This document shows, in pieces, positions 8,101-17,025 of a stretch of DNA of 64,000 nucleotides (position 1 is the stretch's first letter; each line of letters begins with the position of its first letter). Position numbers and translations under genes: made by a program. The notes below the pieces were generated by a model that saw only the letters and a list, made by a program, of their open reading frames with translations, was not told where the DNA came from and made no database searches. The stretch lies in the IMG/VR virus record IMGVR_UViG_3300037193_002017, positions 1 to 64,000 of that record; one strand, written 5' to 3'. The DNA is from a virus.

Positions 8101-9454
8101 GACGATCCCGCCGACGTGGAGCGCCTACGTACCCAAGTCGCTGCGGTCGCGCGGCATTCTCGACCCGGTCGGCAACGTCGCGGCGGCGATCCGGTACATC
8201 GTCGCCCGCTACGGCAACATCACGCGCGTGCAGCAGGCCAACGCCAACGCGGCCCCGAAGGGGTACGCCGGCGGCGGCCGGCCGCGCCCGGGTGAGATGT
8301 TCTGGGTCGGCGAGAGGGGCCCGGAGCTGATGCAGCTCGGGGCGCACGGGGCGACGGTGTGGGACTCGGCGACGTCGATGCGGATGGCCTCCGGGCTCGG
8401 CGTGCTCAAGGGGTTCGCCAAGGGCACCAGCGGCGCCCAGACCAAGGCGGCGAAGGCGCAGGCCGCCGTACGCAAGGAGATCGCCGGTGACCTGACCGGG
8501 GTGACGAAGGCGCTCACGGCCAGCGCGGCGGACATCAAGAAGGCGTTCGACGAGCTGACCAAGGACCTCCGCGCCACCGGTGTGGCGGGCAAGGCGCTGG
8601 CCGCGTCCACGGTGGCGGCGTCGGTGAAGCTGCAGGCGCTGGCCAAGCAGCGCGACAGTGTCGACGCCCGCCTCGAGGCCGCCCGGTCGGCTGCCTCGGA
8701 CCAGAAGAAGGCCGCCGCCGACTTCCTCGGCCTCTCCCAGGTCGGCGAGGTCGGCACGGTCACCGACCTGCTCGGGGCACTGACGTCCCGGCAGGCCACA
8801 GCGAAGACGTTCCAGCAGCAGATCGCCGCCCTGTCCAAGAAGGGCCTGAGTCAGGACCTCATCAGCCAGCTCGTCGCGATGGGCCCCGAGGGGGCGCTGA
8901 TCGACCTGGTGGCCGGAGCGTCCAAGGGACAGATCGGCCAGCTCAACACGCTCGCCAAATCCGGCGCCGCCCTGTCCAGGTCATACGGAAACACCATGGC
9001 CGATGCCATGTTCGACGCCGGTACGCAGGCAGGCCGCGGTTTCCTCACCGGCCTGAAAGCCCAGAAGAAGGAGCTGCAGAAGGAGATGACCTCGCTCGGG
9101 GGCATCCTCGTCGCGGCCCTCGAAGCGAAGCTGAAGATCAAGTCCCCGGCCAAGCGCACCCAGTGGACCGGCGAGATGACCGGTCTCGGCCTGCAGGTCG
9201 GCCTGGACAACACCGCCTCGAGGGTGGCGGCTGCAGCTGCCCGTGTCGCGGACGCCGCCGTCCCCCAGGTGCCGACCGTCTCACCCGCATCCATCGCGGC
9301 CTCGACACCGCAGGGCCTCGCCCCTGGAACCCGGCTGCGCCTGGTCGTGGGCGAGCACGAGTTCGACGCATACGTCGACGACCGCGCCGATGACCGCGTC
9401 AACGCCGGGTTCACCCGGGTACGCCGCGCGGCCTCGTCCGGCCGCAAGCAATAG
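5147..9454 (+). CDS. Tape measure protein with transglycosylase domain
   Basis: At 1435 residues this is the longest gene; it sets tail length. The N-terminus is helical and Ala-rich. Hydrophobic segments near residues 390-480 could insert in the membrane. Residues about 490-660 contain three to four Trp-rich copies of a unit around NAIWPVIG and FKLWWAGVKLYF. An SLT-type lytic transglycosylase domain follows, with catalytic Glu at about residue 959 (ITRESGWNAS) and GLAQTIPPTW. The C-terminus is again helical (residues 1090-1360). The domain may open peptidoglycan during DNA entry. Confidence 0.93.
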   Translation: MPSVGYATLQVIPSVRGIGDELRRQLLGPASDAADQAGEQSGSRFGEKWKQGLAAAGAAAGAVLVAATVSAVEKERMADKLSAQLGLTGRGAKQAGKIAGDLYSGAVVESFEDGAAAVRAVMGSGLIDDKATTKSIKAITTQVADLANTFEQDLVGTTNAATQLIRTGLAKDAPAALDLLTAGLQSSADKGGDFLETINEYSTQFRKAGLDGATAVGLLNQAIRAGARDSDIAADAIKEFSIRAIDGSDSSSAGFKALGLSAKDMAAQFAQGGEAANGVLDVTLDKLRGVKDPVKQSQIAVQLFGTQAEDLGASLLAMDPSSAAAELGQFGGAAKRVGDTIRGNTSTELKVLQRQLMGVVGGVVTSVVLPGLRGLNDALAWTGRAAGATGRWFQQWGAWLLPVIVLVGGLTIALNAQAISTAAVTAVFSIYRAAILAGTAVTQGFAIAQAFLNSVMALNPITLIVIALVALGVALVVAYKKSETFRGIVQAVWKGIQTAALWAWNNVLKPVFAALVVAWQEAAKWALWLWRSVLQPVIGFIVTAFKWWWTAAKIYFTAVGVVFYTLGAVAVWLWKNAIWPVIGWIIGGFKLWWAGVKLYFSLVGAGFRAVGAVAMWLWRNAIWPVIGFIIGGFKLWWAGVKIYFNLVKGGFRAVGAGATWLWKNAIMPAWNGIKTGISTVYNVGIKPVLAALRTAVGKTGDAFGAAKDAIKVAWDKVKGIAKAPVEFVVDTVYNRGLVGVWNKVASAFGAPKLSKYKFARGGPVFGAGTETSDDVPAWLSKNEHVWTAKEVRGAGGHGAVMALRKWAAAGGRGRPGFADGGGLFGWVGSAASTAKGWGSDAWEAVKSGAKWLKDTLADSARSGVNTVVKPLLRGIPHLDSGIGKMIAKVPTAMIDALFGYAEKADKKGASQSSAGFGGGQIPTGKRATIIRRALQAAGVPPPGTIGQWLAGMNTLITRESGWNASAVNRWDINAKNGVPSQGLAQTIPPTWSAYVPKSLRSRGILDPVGNVAAAIRYIVARYGNITRVQQANANAAPKGYAGGGRPRPGEMFWVGERGPELMQLGAHGATVWDSATSMRMASGLGVLKGFAKGTSGAQTKAAKAQAAVRKEIAGDLTGVTKALTASAADIKKAFDELTKDLRATGVAGKALAASTVAASVKLQALAKQRDSVDARLEAARSAASDQKKAAADFLGLSQVGEVGTVTDLLGALTSRQATAKTFQQQIAALSKKGLSQDLISQLVAMGPEGALIDLVAGASKGQIGQLNTLAKSGAALSRSYGNTMADAMFDAGTQAGRGFLTGLKAQKKELQKEMTSLGGILVAALEAKLKIKSPAKRTQWTGEMTGLGLQVGLDNTASRVAAAAARVADAAVPQVPTVSPASIAASTPQGLAPGTRLRLVVGEHEFDAYVDDRADDRVNAGFTRVRRAASSGRKQ

Positions 9455-9475
9455 CAGAGAGGAGGGAGAGCCCGG

Positions 9476-10354
9476 ATGCCGATGATCGTGGACCCGGATG
9501 TTCCGCCCATCACGCCGCCGGAGACCGTCACCAGCCCGGACGGCTGGCTGACGGCCATCGTCGACGCCCCGTGGGCGGGCGTGGTCCTGGCCGTCGACTA
9601 CACCGCCGCCACCCCTCTCGCGGGGGTGGCGAACGTGCGCCGGGTCCTGATCACCCGCCAGGACCCGGGCGCGAGCGCGCCCGTACCCGTGCGGGGAGCC
9701 AACCTGGCGTGGGCGGTGGCCGGAACGGGGCAGGCCTACGACCACGAGGCCCCCCTCGGTGTCGGCGTCACCTACACCGCCCGCCCCCAGTTCGCCGACG
9801 GCACCTGGGGACCGACATCGTCGGTGGGGATCACGGTGCCCGAACCGTCGCCGGTGGCGGACGTGTGGCTGAAATCGCTGGACCTGCCGGGTACTTCGGC
9901 GCGGGTCACCGTCACCGCGTGGCCGCAACTGGCGTGGGGCGCGCGCATCGACCAGGCCCAGGTCGCCGGGAGCCCGTATCCGGTGGCGGCGCAGGACGTG
10001 TACGGGGCGGCCGGCTCGGACATCACCCTCGACGCCGAGGGCGACGCGATCGAGACGGTGCGGGAGCTGCTGACGACGCCGGGGGTGCGGCTGCTGCAGA
10101 CCCGCCCCGGCTACCACCGGCCCGACATGTACGTCCTGCTGTCCGACCCCGCCGAGGCGGTCGACGCCGCACCCGACGGCTCGCGCACGTTCACCGCCGG
10201 CGTGGTCCAGGTCGAGCGCCCGGACACCACGGGTCAGCCGATGCGGATGCCGGAGTGGTCGTACGACGTGCTGGCGGGGGCGTACGCGAGCTTTGACGCC
10301 GCCGCAGCCGCCTACAGCTCGTTCACGTCGCTGGCCACCAACGGGGCCGCCTGA
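9476..10354 (+). CDS. Distal tail protein
   Basis: A 292-residue protein that follows the tape measure, the place of the distal tail (Dit) protein which joins tube and baseplate. It is beta-rich throughout, with a VDAPWAGVVLAVDY opening, Ig-like PEPSPVADVWLKSL near residue 122 and a C-terminal region ending FDAAAAAYSSF. The stop overlaps the start of the next gene by 1 base. Function is assigned from gene order and predicted beta structure. Confidence 0.6.
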   Translation: MPMIVDPDVPPITPPETVTSPDGWLTAIVDAPWAGVVLAVDYTAATPLAGVANVRRVLITRQDPGASAPVPVRGANLAWAVAGTGQAYDHEAPLGVGVTYTARPQFADGTWGPTSSVGITVPEPSPVADVWLKSLDLPGTSARVTVTAWPQLAWGARIDQAQVAGSPYPVAAQDVYGAAGSDITLDAEGDAIETVRELLTTPGVRLLQTRPGYHRPDMYVLLSDPAEAVDAAPDGSRTFTAGVVQVERPDTTGQPMRMPEWSYDVLAGAYASFDAAAAAYSSFTSLATNGAA

Positions 10355-11517
10355 TGCTCCCGATCAGCGCCCGGGTGCTGGCGGCGCTGCCGCAGGCGAC
10401 CGGCCGCCCCTACAAGGCGGACTGGTCCAACGACGGCGGACAGACGTGGACGGCGTGCAGCGTGGTGGCGGGGTCGGCGTCGGTCACGGCGGACCGTACC
10501 GCGGAGGTCCGTTACACCGCCTCCGCCGAACTCACCGGGGTGACCGCCGGACGCGCCGGGATCAACCCGGTCGCGACCAACGTCCGCCTGTGGCAGGGCA
10601 TCACCCTGCCGCGCACGGACACGATCTGGTTCCCGGCCGGCCGCTACACCGTCGGCCGCACCCGCCGAGATCGAATTGGCGCCGTCTCGGTGGAACTGAA
10701 CGGCCTCGAGGACGAACTCCGCGCAGCCAGCTTCCCAGCCGCGCGGACCATCGGCCCGGGCGCCGCCCGCGACCTGGTGGAGCCCCTCGTCGGGGAGGCG
10801 CTGCCGGGTATCCCGGTGGCGTGGCGGTCCGGCATCAGCCCCGACACCCTCATCCCGCAGATCGCCGCGACGGAAGACCGGTGGGCGGTGCTGTCCGGCG
10901 GCACCGACAGCACCGGCACGGGCACGGGGATCGCCGCGGCGCTGGCCGGGGAGATGTGGGTGGACGCCCGCGGCGTCGTCACCCTCGGCCCCGTCCCCAC
11001 CCTGGACGATCCGGTCGTGTGGAGGATCGCCCGTGGGCAGGGCGGTGCGCTCGTCGAGCCGCAGGCCGAGCAGACCAGCGAAGGCCTCGCCAACGTTTGG
11101 GCGGTCTCGGGTGACGGCGGCGACGGTGCCCCGGCGGTCGGCCCCGCCTACGCCTGGGACGACGACCCGAACTCGATCACGTACGCGGGCCCGGACCCGG
11201 TCAACGACCCGCTCGCCCCGCAACGGCTGGGCCTGTACGGGGTGCGGCTGCGGGTGCAGCGCCACGCCTCCGCGCTGATCACGACGTTCACCCAGGCCTC
11301 CGAGGTCGCCGCCGCGAAACTCGCCGACAGCCTCGGGGTGAAGGCGTCGCTGACGCTGACCGCCGTGTGCAACCCCGCCCTCGAGCCGGGCGACCTGGTG
11401 GAGGTCGAGACCGAGACCGGGGTGTGGGAGCCGCACATCATCGACTCCTTCAGCTACACCCTCGGCGCCGCCTCCATGTCCTGCGCGACCCGTACGACGA
11501 CGAGGAGGCTGGCATGA
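10354..11517 (+). CDS. Minor tail protein (DUF5047-like)
   Basis: This 387-residue protein opens with MLPISARVLAAL and a W-S-N-D-G-G motif, then strands containing AEVRYTASAELTG, the pattern of actinophage minor tail proteins grouped as DUF5047. Residues 130-230 resemble a small domain with a GxGTGIAAALAGEMW segment; the C-terminal third returns to phage hub-like beta structure (PGDLVEVETETG). It likely forms part of the tail tip. It overlaps the next gene by 4 bases. Confidence 0.65.
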   Translation: MLPISARVLAALPQATGRPYKADWSNDGGQTWTACSVVAGSASVTADRTAEVRYTASAELTGVTAGRAGINPVATNVRLWQGITLPRTDTIWFPAGRYTVGRTRRDRIGAVSVELNGLEDELRAASFPAARTIGPGAARDLVEPLVGEALPGIPVAWRSGISPDTLIPQIAATEDRWAVLSGGTDSTGTGTGIAAALAGEMWVDARGVVTLGPVPTLDDPVVWRIARGQGGALVEPQAEQTSEGLANVWAVSGDGGDGAPAVGPAYAWDDDPNSITYAGPDPVNDPLAPQRLGLYGVRLRVQRHASALITTFTQASEVAAAKLADSLGVKASLTLTAVCNPALEPGDLVEVETETGVWEPHIIDSFSYTLGAASMSCATRTTTRRLA

Positions 11518-12452
11518 ACGATCCCGCAGACCTGCTCGGCGCCGCCCTCGCCCAAGCCCAAGCGGCAGGCGGGGGCGGGGGTGAGGTGGTATCGGCGGTC
11601 GTCGCGGACGTCACCGAGTCCGGGCGCGTCAACCTCCAGCTGGGCAACGGGGATCTGCTGCTGGAGGTGGCCTGCCCGGACTCCTACCGGGGCAGGGCAG
11701 CCGGGGACTGGGTGGCCGTACGGTTGTCCGCCCGCCCGGTCGTGCTGTGGAGGCTCGGCGCCGACCCCGTGGAGGATGAGCAGGCGGCCACCGAGCAGAT
11801 CGCCGTCCAGGCCGCCATCGACACCCAGGTCGTCCGCGCCGCCACCTACGGCACCGGCGCCCCCTCCGGGACCGGCTGGCAGCAAGCCACCGAAGTCCAC
11901 GTCCGCAAAATCGACGGGAAGCTGGAGCTGTACTTCAAGGTCGGCTCCGTCGCCGACCCCTCACCCGGCACCCCAGACGTGCCCGCGCCGAAGCCAGTCA
12001 CCATCTCGCCGACCGACTCCGGATCGTGGCGCAACGGGAAGCCGGACGAGTACGCGGCCTCCCCGACCCAGGGCGACTGGACAGGCCGCGGCAACCGGCG
12101 CGGGGCCTGGTTCTACGGGTCGGCGATCCAGAACGCGTGCGCGGGCAAGACCGTCGCCTCGATGAAGGTGCGGTTCTCGCGGAAGACCGGCGCCGGCGTC
12201 AACGTGAAGAGGCCCATGCACCTGTACCTGCACGACCACTCCTCCCCGCCGTCCGGGCAACTCGACCTGGACGACGGGCCGGAGGAACTGCTGTCGCTCA
12301 GCGTCGGCGCGACCGGCACCGCGACGCTGCCCGCCTCTTGGCGCTCCCAGCTCGCCTCCGGTGCGGCCAAGGGCCTGGCCATCTACGCCACCGGCTCCCG
12401 CGACTACATGGCCGTCACCGGCGGCCGGATCACCATCACCTTCTCCGCGTAG
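11514..12452 (+). CDS. Minor tail/baseplate protein
   Basis: The product has 312 residues. Residues 1-85 form an OB-like beta domain (VVSAVVADVTESGRVNLQL) typical of baseplate spike proteins. A helix-linker (EDEQAATEQIAVQAA) leads to a C-terminal beta domain with GRGNRRGAWFYG and HLYLHDHS, resembling carbohydrate-binding modules. It lies between the tail hub and the spike genes. The role in host-wall contact is an inference. Confidence 0.55.
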   Translation: MNDPADLLGAALAQAQAAGGGGGEVVSAVVADVTESGRVNLQLGNGDLLLEVACPDSYRGRAAGDWVAVRLSARPVVLWRLGADPVEDEQAATEQIAVQAAIDTQVVRAATYGTGAPSGTGWQQATEVHVRKIDGKLELYFKVGSVADPSPGTPDVPAPKPVTISPTDSGSWRNGKPDEYAASPTQGDWTGRGNRRGAWFYGSAIQNACAGKTVASMKVRFSRKTGAGVNVKRPMHLYLHDHSSPPSGQLDLDDGPEELLSLSVGATGTATLPASWRSQLASGAAKGLAIYATGSRDYMAVTGGRITITFSA

Positions 12453-12462
12453 GAGCACCCCC

Positions 12463-13089
12463 TTGCCCACCATCGGATACGCAGAACTCCCCGTCCCCGC
12501 AGGCGCGGACGCCCCCGACGTCGTCGGCGCCCTCACCGATCTGGCCACCACCCTCGACCCCCACCTGGTCCAGCACGTCACCGACCTCGCCGACCGCAAC
12601 GCCACACTGGCCGCGGCGCCGCAGCACACGGTGGCGGTCGCCGACGACGGCACCACCTGGATCAAGACCGACGGAGGCTCCAACACCTGGATCGTGGTGT
12701 GGGAACCGCTCCCGGCCTGGCAGAACATCACCCTCGCCTCCGGCTACCAGGTGTCGGCCGGCTACACCCCCCAGGCCCGCCTCGTCGGCAAACGGGTCTC
12801 CCTGCGGGGGCGGATCGAACGCACCGACGGCCAGGTCATCCCCACCAACGGCGTCAAACTCGGCACCGTCCCCACGTCGTGTATCCCCCAGGAGCAGATC
12901 GGCCAGTACGCCGGTACCTGCTCCCTCGCCAACGACGTGACCATCGGCGTCGGGAAGATCGAGATCCTCGAGGTCGACACCTCCTCCACGCTCGGTACCG
13001 CCGGTGACCTCACCTGGTGGTCCCAGGACGGGCCCACGGCGGCCGGGACCCCGTGGATCGGCATCAACGGCGAGTACTGGATCGACTAA
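12463..13089 (+). CDS. Tail fibre-like protein, TTG start
   Basis: The start is inferred as TTG because AGGAG lies 7 bases upstream and no ATG/GTG fits before LPTIGYAELP. The 208-residue protein has an N-terminal helix (DVVGALTDLATTLDPHLV) and a beta-sandwich C-terminal part (WQNITLASGYQVSAGY) typical of small receptor-binding or fibre-tip domains. It is followed 16 bases later by the tail spike gene. Function is inferred from position. Confidence 0.55.
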   Translation: MPTIGYAELPVPAGADAPDVVGALTDLATTLDPHLVQHVTDLADRNATLAAAPQHTVAVADDGTTWIKTDGGSNTWIVVWEPLPAWQNITLASGYQVSAGYTPQARLVGKRVSLRGRIERTDGQVIPTNGVKLGTVPTSCIPQEQIGQYAGTCSLANDVTIGVGKIEILEVDTSSTLGTAGDLTWWSQDGPTAAGTPWIGINGEYWID

Positions 13090-13105
13090 GGAGGCCTTGG
13101 CACCT

Positions 13106-15544
13106 GTGGCGCTTTACACCTTCGGCGGCAGCCCGGCCGACGTCCTCACCGACACCGCCGGCAACGTCGTCCCCGACTTCCAGGTCCTCGTCTACCGGGC
13201 CGGAACCAACGAACTCGTGACCGCCCTGTATGAGATGGACGGCACCACCCCCATCAGCGAGCTGCGCAGCAACCCCACCGGCTCCAACACCCCCGGCGCG
13301 ATCCGCTCCTTCAAGGCCGACAACGTCACCGCGATCGAGTACGCCTACAACGGGCCCGGCGGCAGCCCGGTCCGCTGGTACCAGGCCGCCCGCGAACTCG
13401 CCCAGGAAGCCGCGAGCGCGGCGGCCGACGCCCTGTCCAAGACCAGCGGCGGCACCGTCCAGGGCGCCACCACCTTCGAGGCCGGCCTGACCGTCGAGGG
13501 CGGACTGAACGTCACCGGCGGCGCCACCCTCGACGGCCTCGACGTCGAGGGCGACCTCACCGTCGACGGAGTCTTCACGCCGCAGAGCCTGCAGCTGTCC
13601 GGCATGCGCATCTACAACCCGCGCGTGTACGGGGCACTCGGCAACGGCACCGGCAACGACGCCCCCGCCATCAACGAAGCCCTCGCCGCGGCGTACGCGG
13701 CAGGCGGCGGCTGGGTCATCGTCCCCTCCGGCACCTACATGATCGGCGAGATCCTCCGCATCTACGGCAATACGAGGCTGACGCTGCTGCCAGGGGCTGA
13801 GTTCCGGCGGAACTACGCCGGGACGATGATCCTGAACGGCGACGCCGAGCAGAACCTCGCGGGCTACGCCGGCCACGGCAACATCCTCATCGAGGGCGGA
13901 CTGTGGAACATGAGGGGGACCACGTCCGGGCTGACGGGGAGCGCGATGTGTATCAGCATCGGGCACGCCCAGAACGTCACCATCCGCGACCTCGAAGTCC
14001 GTGATACCCCGGGCTATCACGGCATCGAACTCAACTCCACGAAGAACGGACTTGTCGACAATTGCAAGTTCCGCGGCTACATCGACCCCGGCGGCAGAAC
14101 GTTTTCCGAGGCTGTCCAAGTCGACCTCGCCAAAGCCGCCAGCGTCTTCGGGGGGTTCGGCCCGTATGACAACACCGCGTGCGAGGACATCACGGTCCGC
14201 GGCTGTTACATCGGCGCCTCCGGCACGGCCGGCACCGTCGCGTGGCCGCGCGGCGTCGGATCCCACGCCGCCACCATCGACCGCTGGCACAAGCGGATCC
14301 GCGTCCTGGGCAACACCGTCGAAGGCGGCGCGCAGTACGCGGTGGGCGCCTACGCGTGGCAGGACTGCCTGATCCAGGGCAACACCATCGCCGGTCAGGG
14401 GGCCGGGGTGCGGCTGTGGACCAACGACACCACGGACGCCAACGCCACCACCAACGCCTCCGGGGTGCAGACCAGTGCGAGCCAGGAGACCCGAGGCGGC
14501 GCGGTCGTGGGCAACACCTTCCGCAGCCTCACGGGGTACGACGACGCGATCCTCGTCCGCGGTGAAGCCACCGGGAAGCTAACCGGAGTGACGGTCGCGG
14601 ACAACGTCGTCGACACCGTGTCGTCCTCGGGTGCGGGTGTGCGGCTGGAGTACGCCGAGCAGGTCACCGTGACGGGCAACCTCATCCGCGCGGTGGGCGG
14701 GACCGGGATCAGCATGGTCAACGCGGTTGGCGGCGCGGTGACCGGGAACCGGATCTACCAGCCTGGCGGCTCCGGTATCGCGGCGGCGCCCGCGACGGGC
14801 ATGCAGATCACGGGCAACTCGATCCGTGAGCCGTCCAGCCACGGCGTCCACCTGCAGGGCGGATCCGACGTCCAGGTCGTGTCCAACTACATCAAGGGCG
14901 CCTCCCGCACGGCGGGCAGTTTCGGCATCCGTATCACCACCTCCGCCGACGGAATCCTCCTCACGGGCAACAAGATCCGCACGCTCGGCTCGGGTGCGGA
15001 CGCCGCCTACGGTGTGTCGATCACCAACACCTGCACCAACATCCGCCGCTACGGAAACGACCTCACCGGGTCGGGGACGACGGGGCCTCTCGATGACCAG
15101 TCGACCACCCCGGACATCAACCCCCAGGACAGCGGGCTCCTCACCTACACCCCCACCGTCACCAACGGCGGATCCGCCACCTTCACCACCCAGACCGCCG
15201 ACTACTACAAGCTCGGCAAGCTGGTCTGGGTGAACATCGGCCTGGTCGTCAACGCCGCCGGGTCCGGCACCAGCAGCGTCGCCGTCAGCCTGCCCTCCAC
15301 CCCATCCCGCACCATCCAGCAGACGCTGGACCTGACCTGCGAGAGCGTCAGGGTGGCCAGCCAGTCCACCAAGGGATCCGCCGTCATCCTCATCACCGGA
15401 TCCGGAGCCACGATCGACCGGCTCCGCAACCAGGTAGCCGCCTCCGGCGATGCCACCACCGACAACAGGATCCTGAACGTCCAAGGCGCCCATCTACTGG
15501 CCGGCGCCATCATCACCATCACCGGCTGGTACCGCGAAGCCTGA
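13106..15544 (+). CDS. Tail spike with right-handed beta-helix
   Basis: An 812-residue protein. Start GTG at 13106 is chosen because AAGGAGG at 13088-13094 is correctly spaced. Residues 1-150 look like a particle-binding head. Residues about 170-690 show pectate-lyase-like rungs: GALGNGTGNDAPAINEAL at the entry, then repeated short strands such as VTVTGNLIRAVGG, GAVTGNRIYQPG and MQITGNSIREPS. The final 130 residues form a beta-sandwich tip. This is the likely host receptor binder, possibly a depolymerase; no catalytic residues were assigned. Confidence 0.85.
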   Translation: MALYTFGGSPADVLTDTAGNVVPDFQVLVYRAGTNELVTALYEMDGTTPISELRSNPTGSNTPGAIRSFKADNVTAIEYAYNGPGGSPVRWYQAARELAQEAASAAADALSKTSGGTVQGATTFEAGLTVEGGLNVTGGATLDGLDVEGDLTVDGVFTPQSLQLSGMRIYNPRVYGALGNGTGNDAPAINEALAAAYAAGGGWVIVPSGTYMIGEILRIYGNTRLTLLPGAEFRRNYAGTMILNGDAEQNLAGYAGHGNILIEGGLWNMRGTTSGLTGSAMCISIGHAQNVTIRDLEVRDTPGYHGIELNSTKNGLVDNCKFRGYIDPGGRTFSEAVQVDLAKAASVFGGFGPYDNTACEDITVRGCYIGASGTAGTVAWPRGVGSHAATIDRWHKRIRVLGNTVEGGAQYAVGAYAWQDCLIQGNTIAGQGAGVRLWTNDTTDANATTNASGVQTSASQETRGGAVVGNTFRSLTGYDDAILVRGEATGKLTGVTVADNVVDTVSSSGAGVRLEYAEQVTVTGNLIRAVGGTGISMVNAVGGAVTGNRIYQPGGSGIAAAPATGMQITGNSIREPSSHGVHLQGGSDVQVVSNYIKGASRTAGSFGIRITTSADGILLTGNKIRTLGSGADAAYGVSITNTCTNIRRYGNDLTGSGTTGPLDDQSTTPDINPQDSGLLTYTPTVTNGGSATFTTQTADYYKLGKLVWVNIGLVVNAAGSGTSSVAVSLPSTPSRTIQQTLDLTCESVRVASQSTKGSAVILITGSGATIDRLRNQVAASGDATTDNRILNVQGAHLLAGAIITITGWYREA

Positions 15545-15624
15545 CCAGCCCCTCTGACCCACCCCCCAACTCCCCGCCCCGCGCCACCGATGGCCGGGGC
15601 CTTCGTCACGTCTGGAGCCCCTTC

Positions 15625-16062
15625 ATGTCCCCACCGTCCACCACAGAGCTGGCCAAGGTCGCGTACGAGGCGTACGGCAACTCGACCGGCCACAAGAACT
15701 ACCAGGGCCTGCCCATGCCCGACTGGGACGAGCTGACCGCCTCAATCCGGCTGGCCTGGATCGAAGCGGCCGGGGCCGTCGCCCTCGCCAACCTCGCCGA
15801 GTTGTCCGGCATCACGCGGCCGTCCACGGACCCCAGCGTCGGCGACATCGTCCTGGTCCCCATGGACCCCGCCACCAACAACGGCGCCACCACGGCCCCG
15901 GCCGTCATCACCCGCGTGTGGTCGCCGAGCACGGTCAACGTCCGCGTCCTGGCCGACAAGGACACTGCCCCCGAGTGGCGCACCTCGCTCGTCTACGCCG
16001 AGAGCTTCGAAGGCATCAACGGCCCGTTCGCCGCCTGGACCTGGCCGGGCGGTGACGACTGA
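15625..16062 (+). CDS. Small phage protein of unknown function
   Basis: This encodes 145 residues. The first 60 (KVAYEAYGNSTGHKNYQG, PDWDELTASIRLAWIEAA) are a compact motif found in many phage proteins of unknown role. The rest is a beta domain (DIVLVPMDPA, VITRVWSPSTVNV). It ends in a stop that touches the endolysin ATG, so it is probably cotranscribed with the lysis genes. I cannot assign a function. Confidence 0.6.
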   Translation: MSPPSTTELAKVAYEAYGNSTGHKNYQGLPMPDWDELTASIRLAWIEAAGAVALANLAELSGITRPSTDPSVGDIVLVPMDPATNNGATTAPAVITRVWSPSTVNVRVLADKDTAPEWRTSLVYAESFEGINGPFAAWTWPGGDD

Positions 16063-16829
16063 TGGCGCCGCCCCTGAGCGCGGCCAAGTTCCTGGCCGTG
16101 CTGAGAGCCGAAGGTGTGAACGTCGTCGAGGTCGGCGACTGGCGGGACCATAACCGCAATCACAAGGGCCCGTGGGGCCCGGTCCACGGTGTGATGATGC
16201 ACCACACCGTGACCTCCGGCAGCGAGCGCACTGTCCGCATCTGTCGCGACGGCTACGAGGGCCTTCCCGGCCCGCTGTGCCACGGCGTCATCACCAAGGA
16301 CGGTCGGGTCCACCTCGTCGGGTACGGGCGTGCCAACCACGCTGGCTCCGGCGACCCGGACGTCCTCAGGGCGGTCATCGCGGAGAAGGCCCTGCCGAAG
16401 GCGAACGAGAACAAGACCGACGGCAACCGCCACTTCTACGGGTTCGAGTGCGAGAACCTCGGCGACGGCGATGACCCGTGGCCCGATGTGCAGGTCGAGG
16501 CGATCGTCCGCGTCGGGGCCGCGCTCTGCCGGGCGCACGGCTGGACCGTGCGCAGCGTGATACGGCACCTCGAGTGGCAGTTCGGGAAGGTCGATCCGCG
16601 TGGTCTGGACTGGGCGGACGTCGAGGCGCGGATCAGTGAGCGGCTGAAGCACAAGGCGGGCTGGTCGCCGGGGCGCTCGTACACCGTGGTGAAGGGCGAC
16701 ACGCTGTGGGGGATCGCCAGGCGCCAGCTGGGTGACGGTGCTCGCTCGAAGGAGATCGTGGCGCTGAACCCGGAGGTCGATCCGGACCGGTTGAAGGTGG
16801 GCCAGGTCCTGAAGCTGCCCGCGAAGTGA
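16062..16829 (+). CDS. Endolysin: N-acetylmuramoyl-L-alanine amidase with LysM
   Basis: A 255-residue protein. Residues 30-190 form an Amidase_2/PGRP-type catalytic domain: His47-His48 in the MMHHTV strand, CHGVITKDG, NHAG near residue 92, and RHLEW (His169) with Lys176-Val-Asp178, matching the zinc ligands and catalytic residues of T7-lysozyme-like amidases. Residues 206-253 form one LysM repeat (YTVVKGDTLWGIA) for cell-wall binding. No signal peptide is seen, so release should need the nearby holin. Confidence 0.92.
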   Translation: MAPPLSAAKFLAVLRAEGVNVVEVGDWRDHNRNHKGPWGPVHGVMMHHTVTSGSERTVRICRDGYEGLPGPLCHGVITKDGRVHLVGYGRANHAGSGDPDVLRAVIAEKALPKANENKTDGNRHFYGFECENLGDGDDPWPDVQVEAIVRVGAALCRAHGWTVRSVIRHLEWQFGKVDPRGLDWADVEARISERLKHKAGWSPGRSYTVVKGDTLWGIARRQLGDGARSKEIVALNPEVDPDRLKVGQVLKLPAK

Positions 16830-16927
16830 GGCGGCTGTTGGAGCGGTTGGTGTGTCCGGGCTGCTGCTGCCTGCGGGTGGGGCCCGGGCACTTGCTCCGC
16901 GTCCTGGCCGGCATCTGCCGCCTGTAG
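16826..16927 (+). CDS. 33-residue Cys-rich peptide coupled to endolysin
   Basis: The endolysin ends AAGTGA; a GTG start inside this stop opens a 33-codon frame. It encodes a basic N-terminus, then CPGCCC, then RVGPGHLLRVLAGICRL. Four of five cysteines lie in a 5-residue span. The GTGA overlap suggests translational coupling in the lysis operon. Whether it is expressed is unknown; it could be a metal-binding or lysis-accessory peptide. Confidence 0.4.
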   Translation: MRRLLERLVCPGCCCLRVGPGHLLRVLAGICRL

Positions 16928-17025
16928 GGCGGCCGAGGCCTTAGTTCTCGGTGTGATTTTTTCACGCGTTTCATTGCACCCCAGGTCAGGGGCGGTCTCT
17001 GGCCTGCCCGAGGAAAGGGGCTCGC

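Noticed and set aside
13106-15544. Diversity-generating retroelement target in the tail spike
   Set aside because: No reverse transcriptase and no template-like repeat were found in the window.
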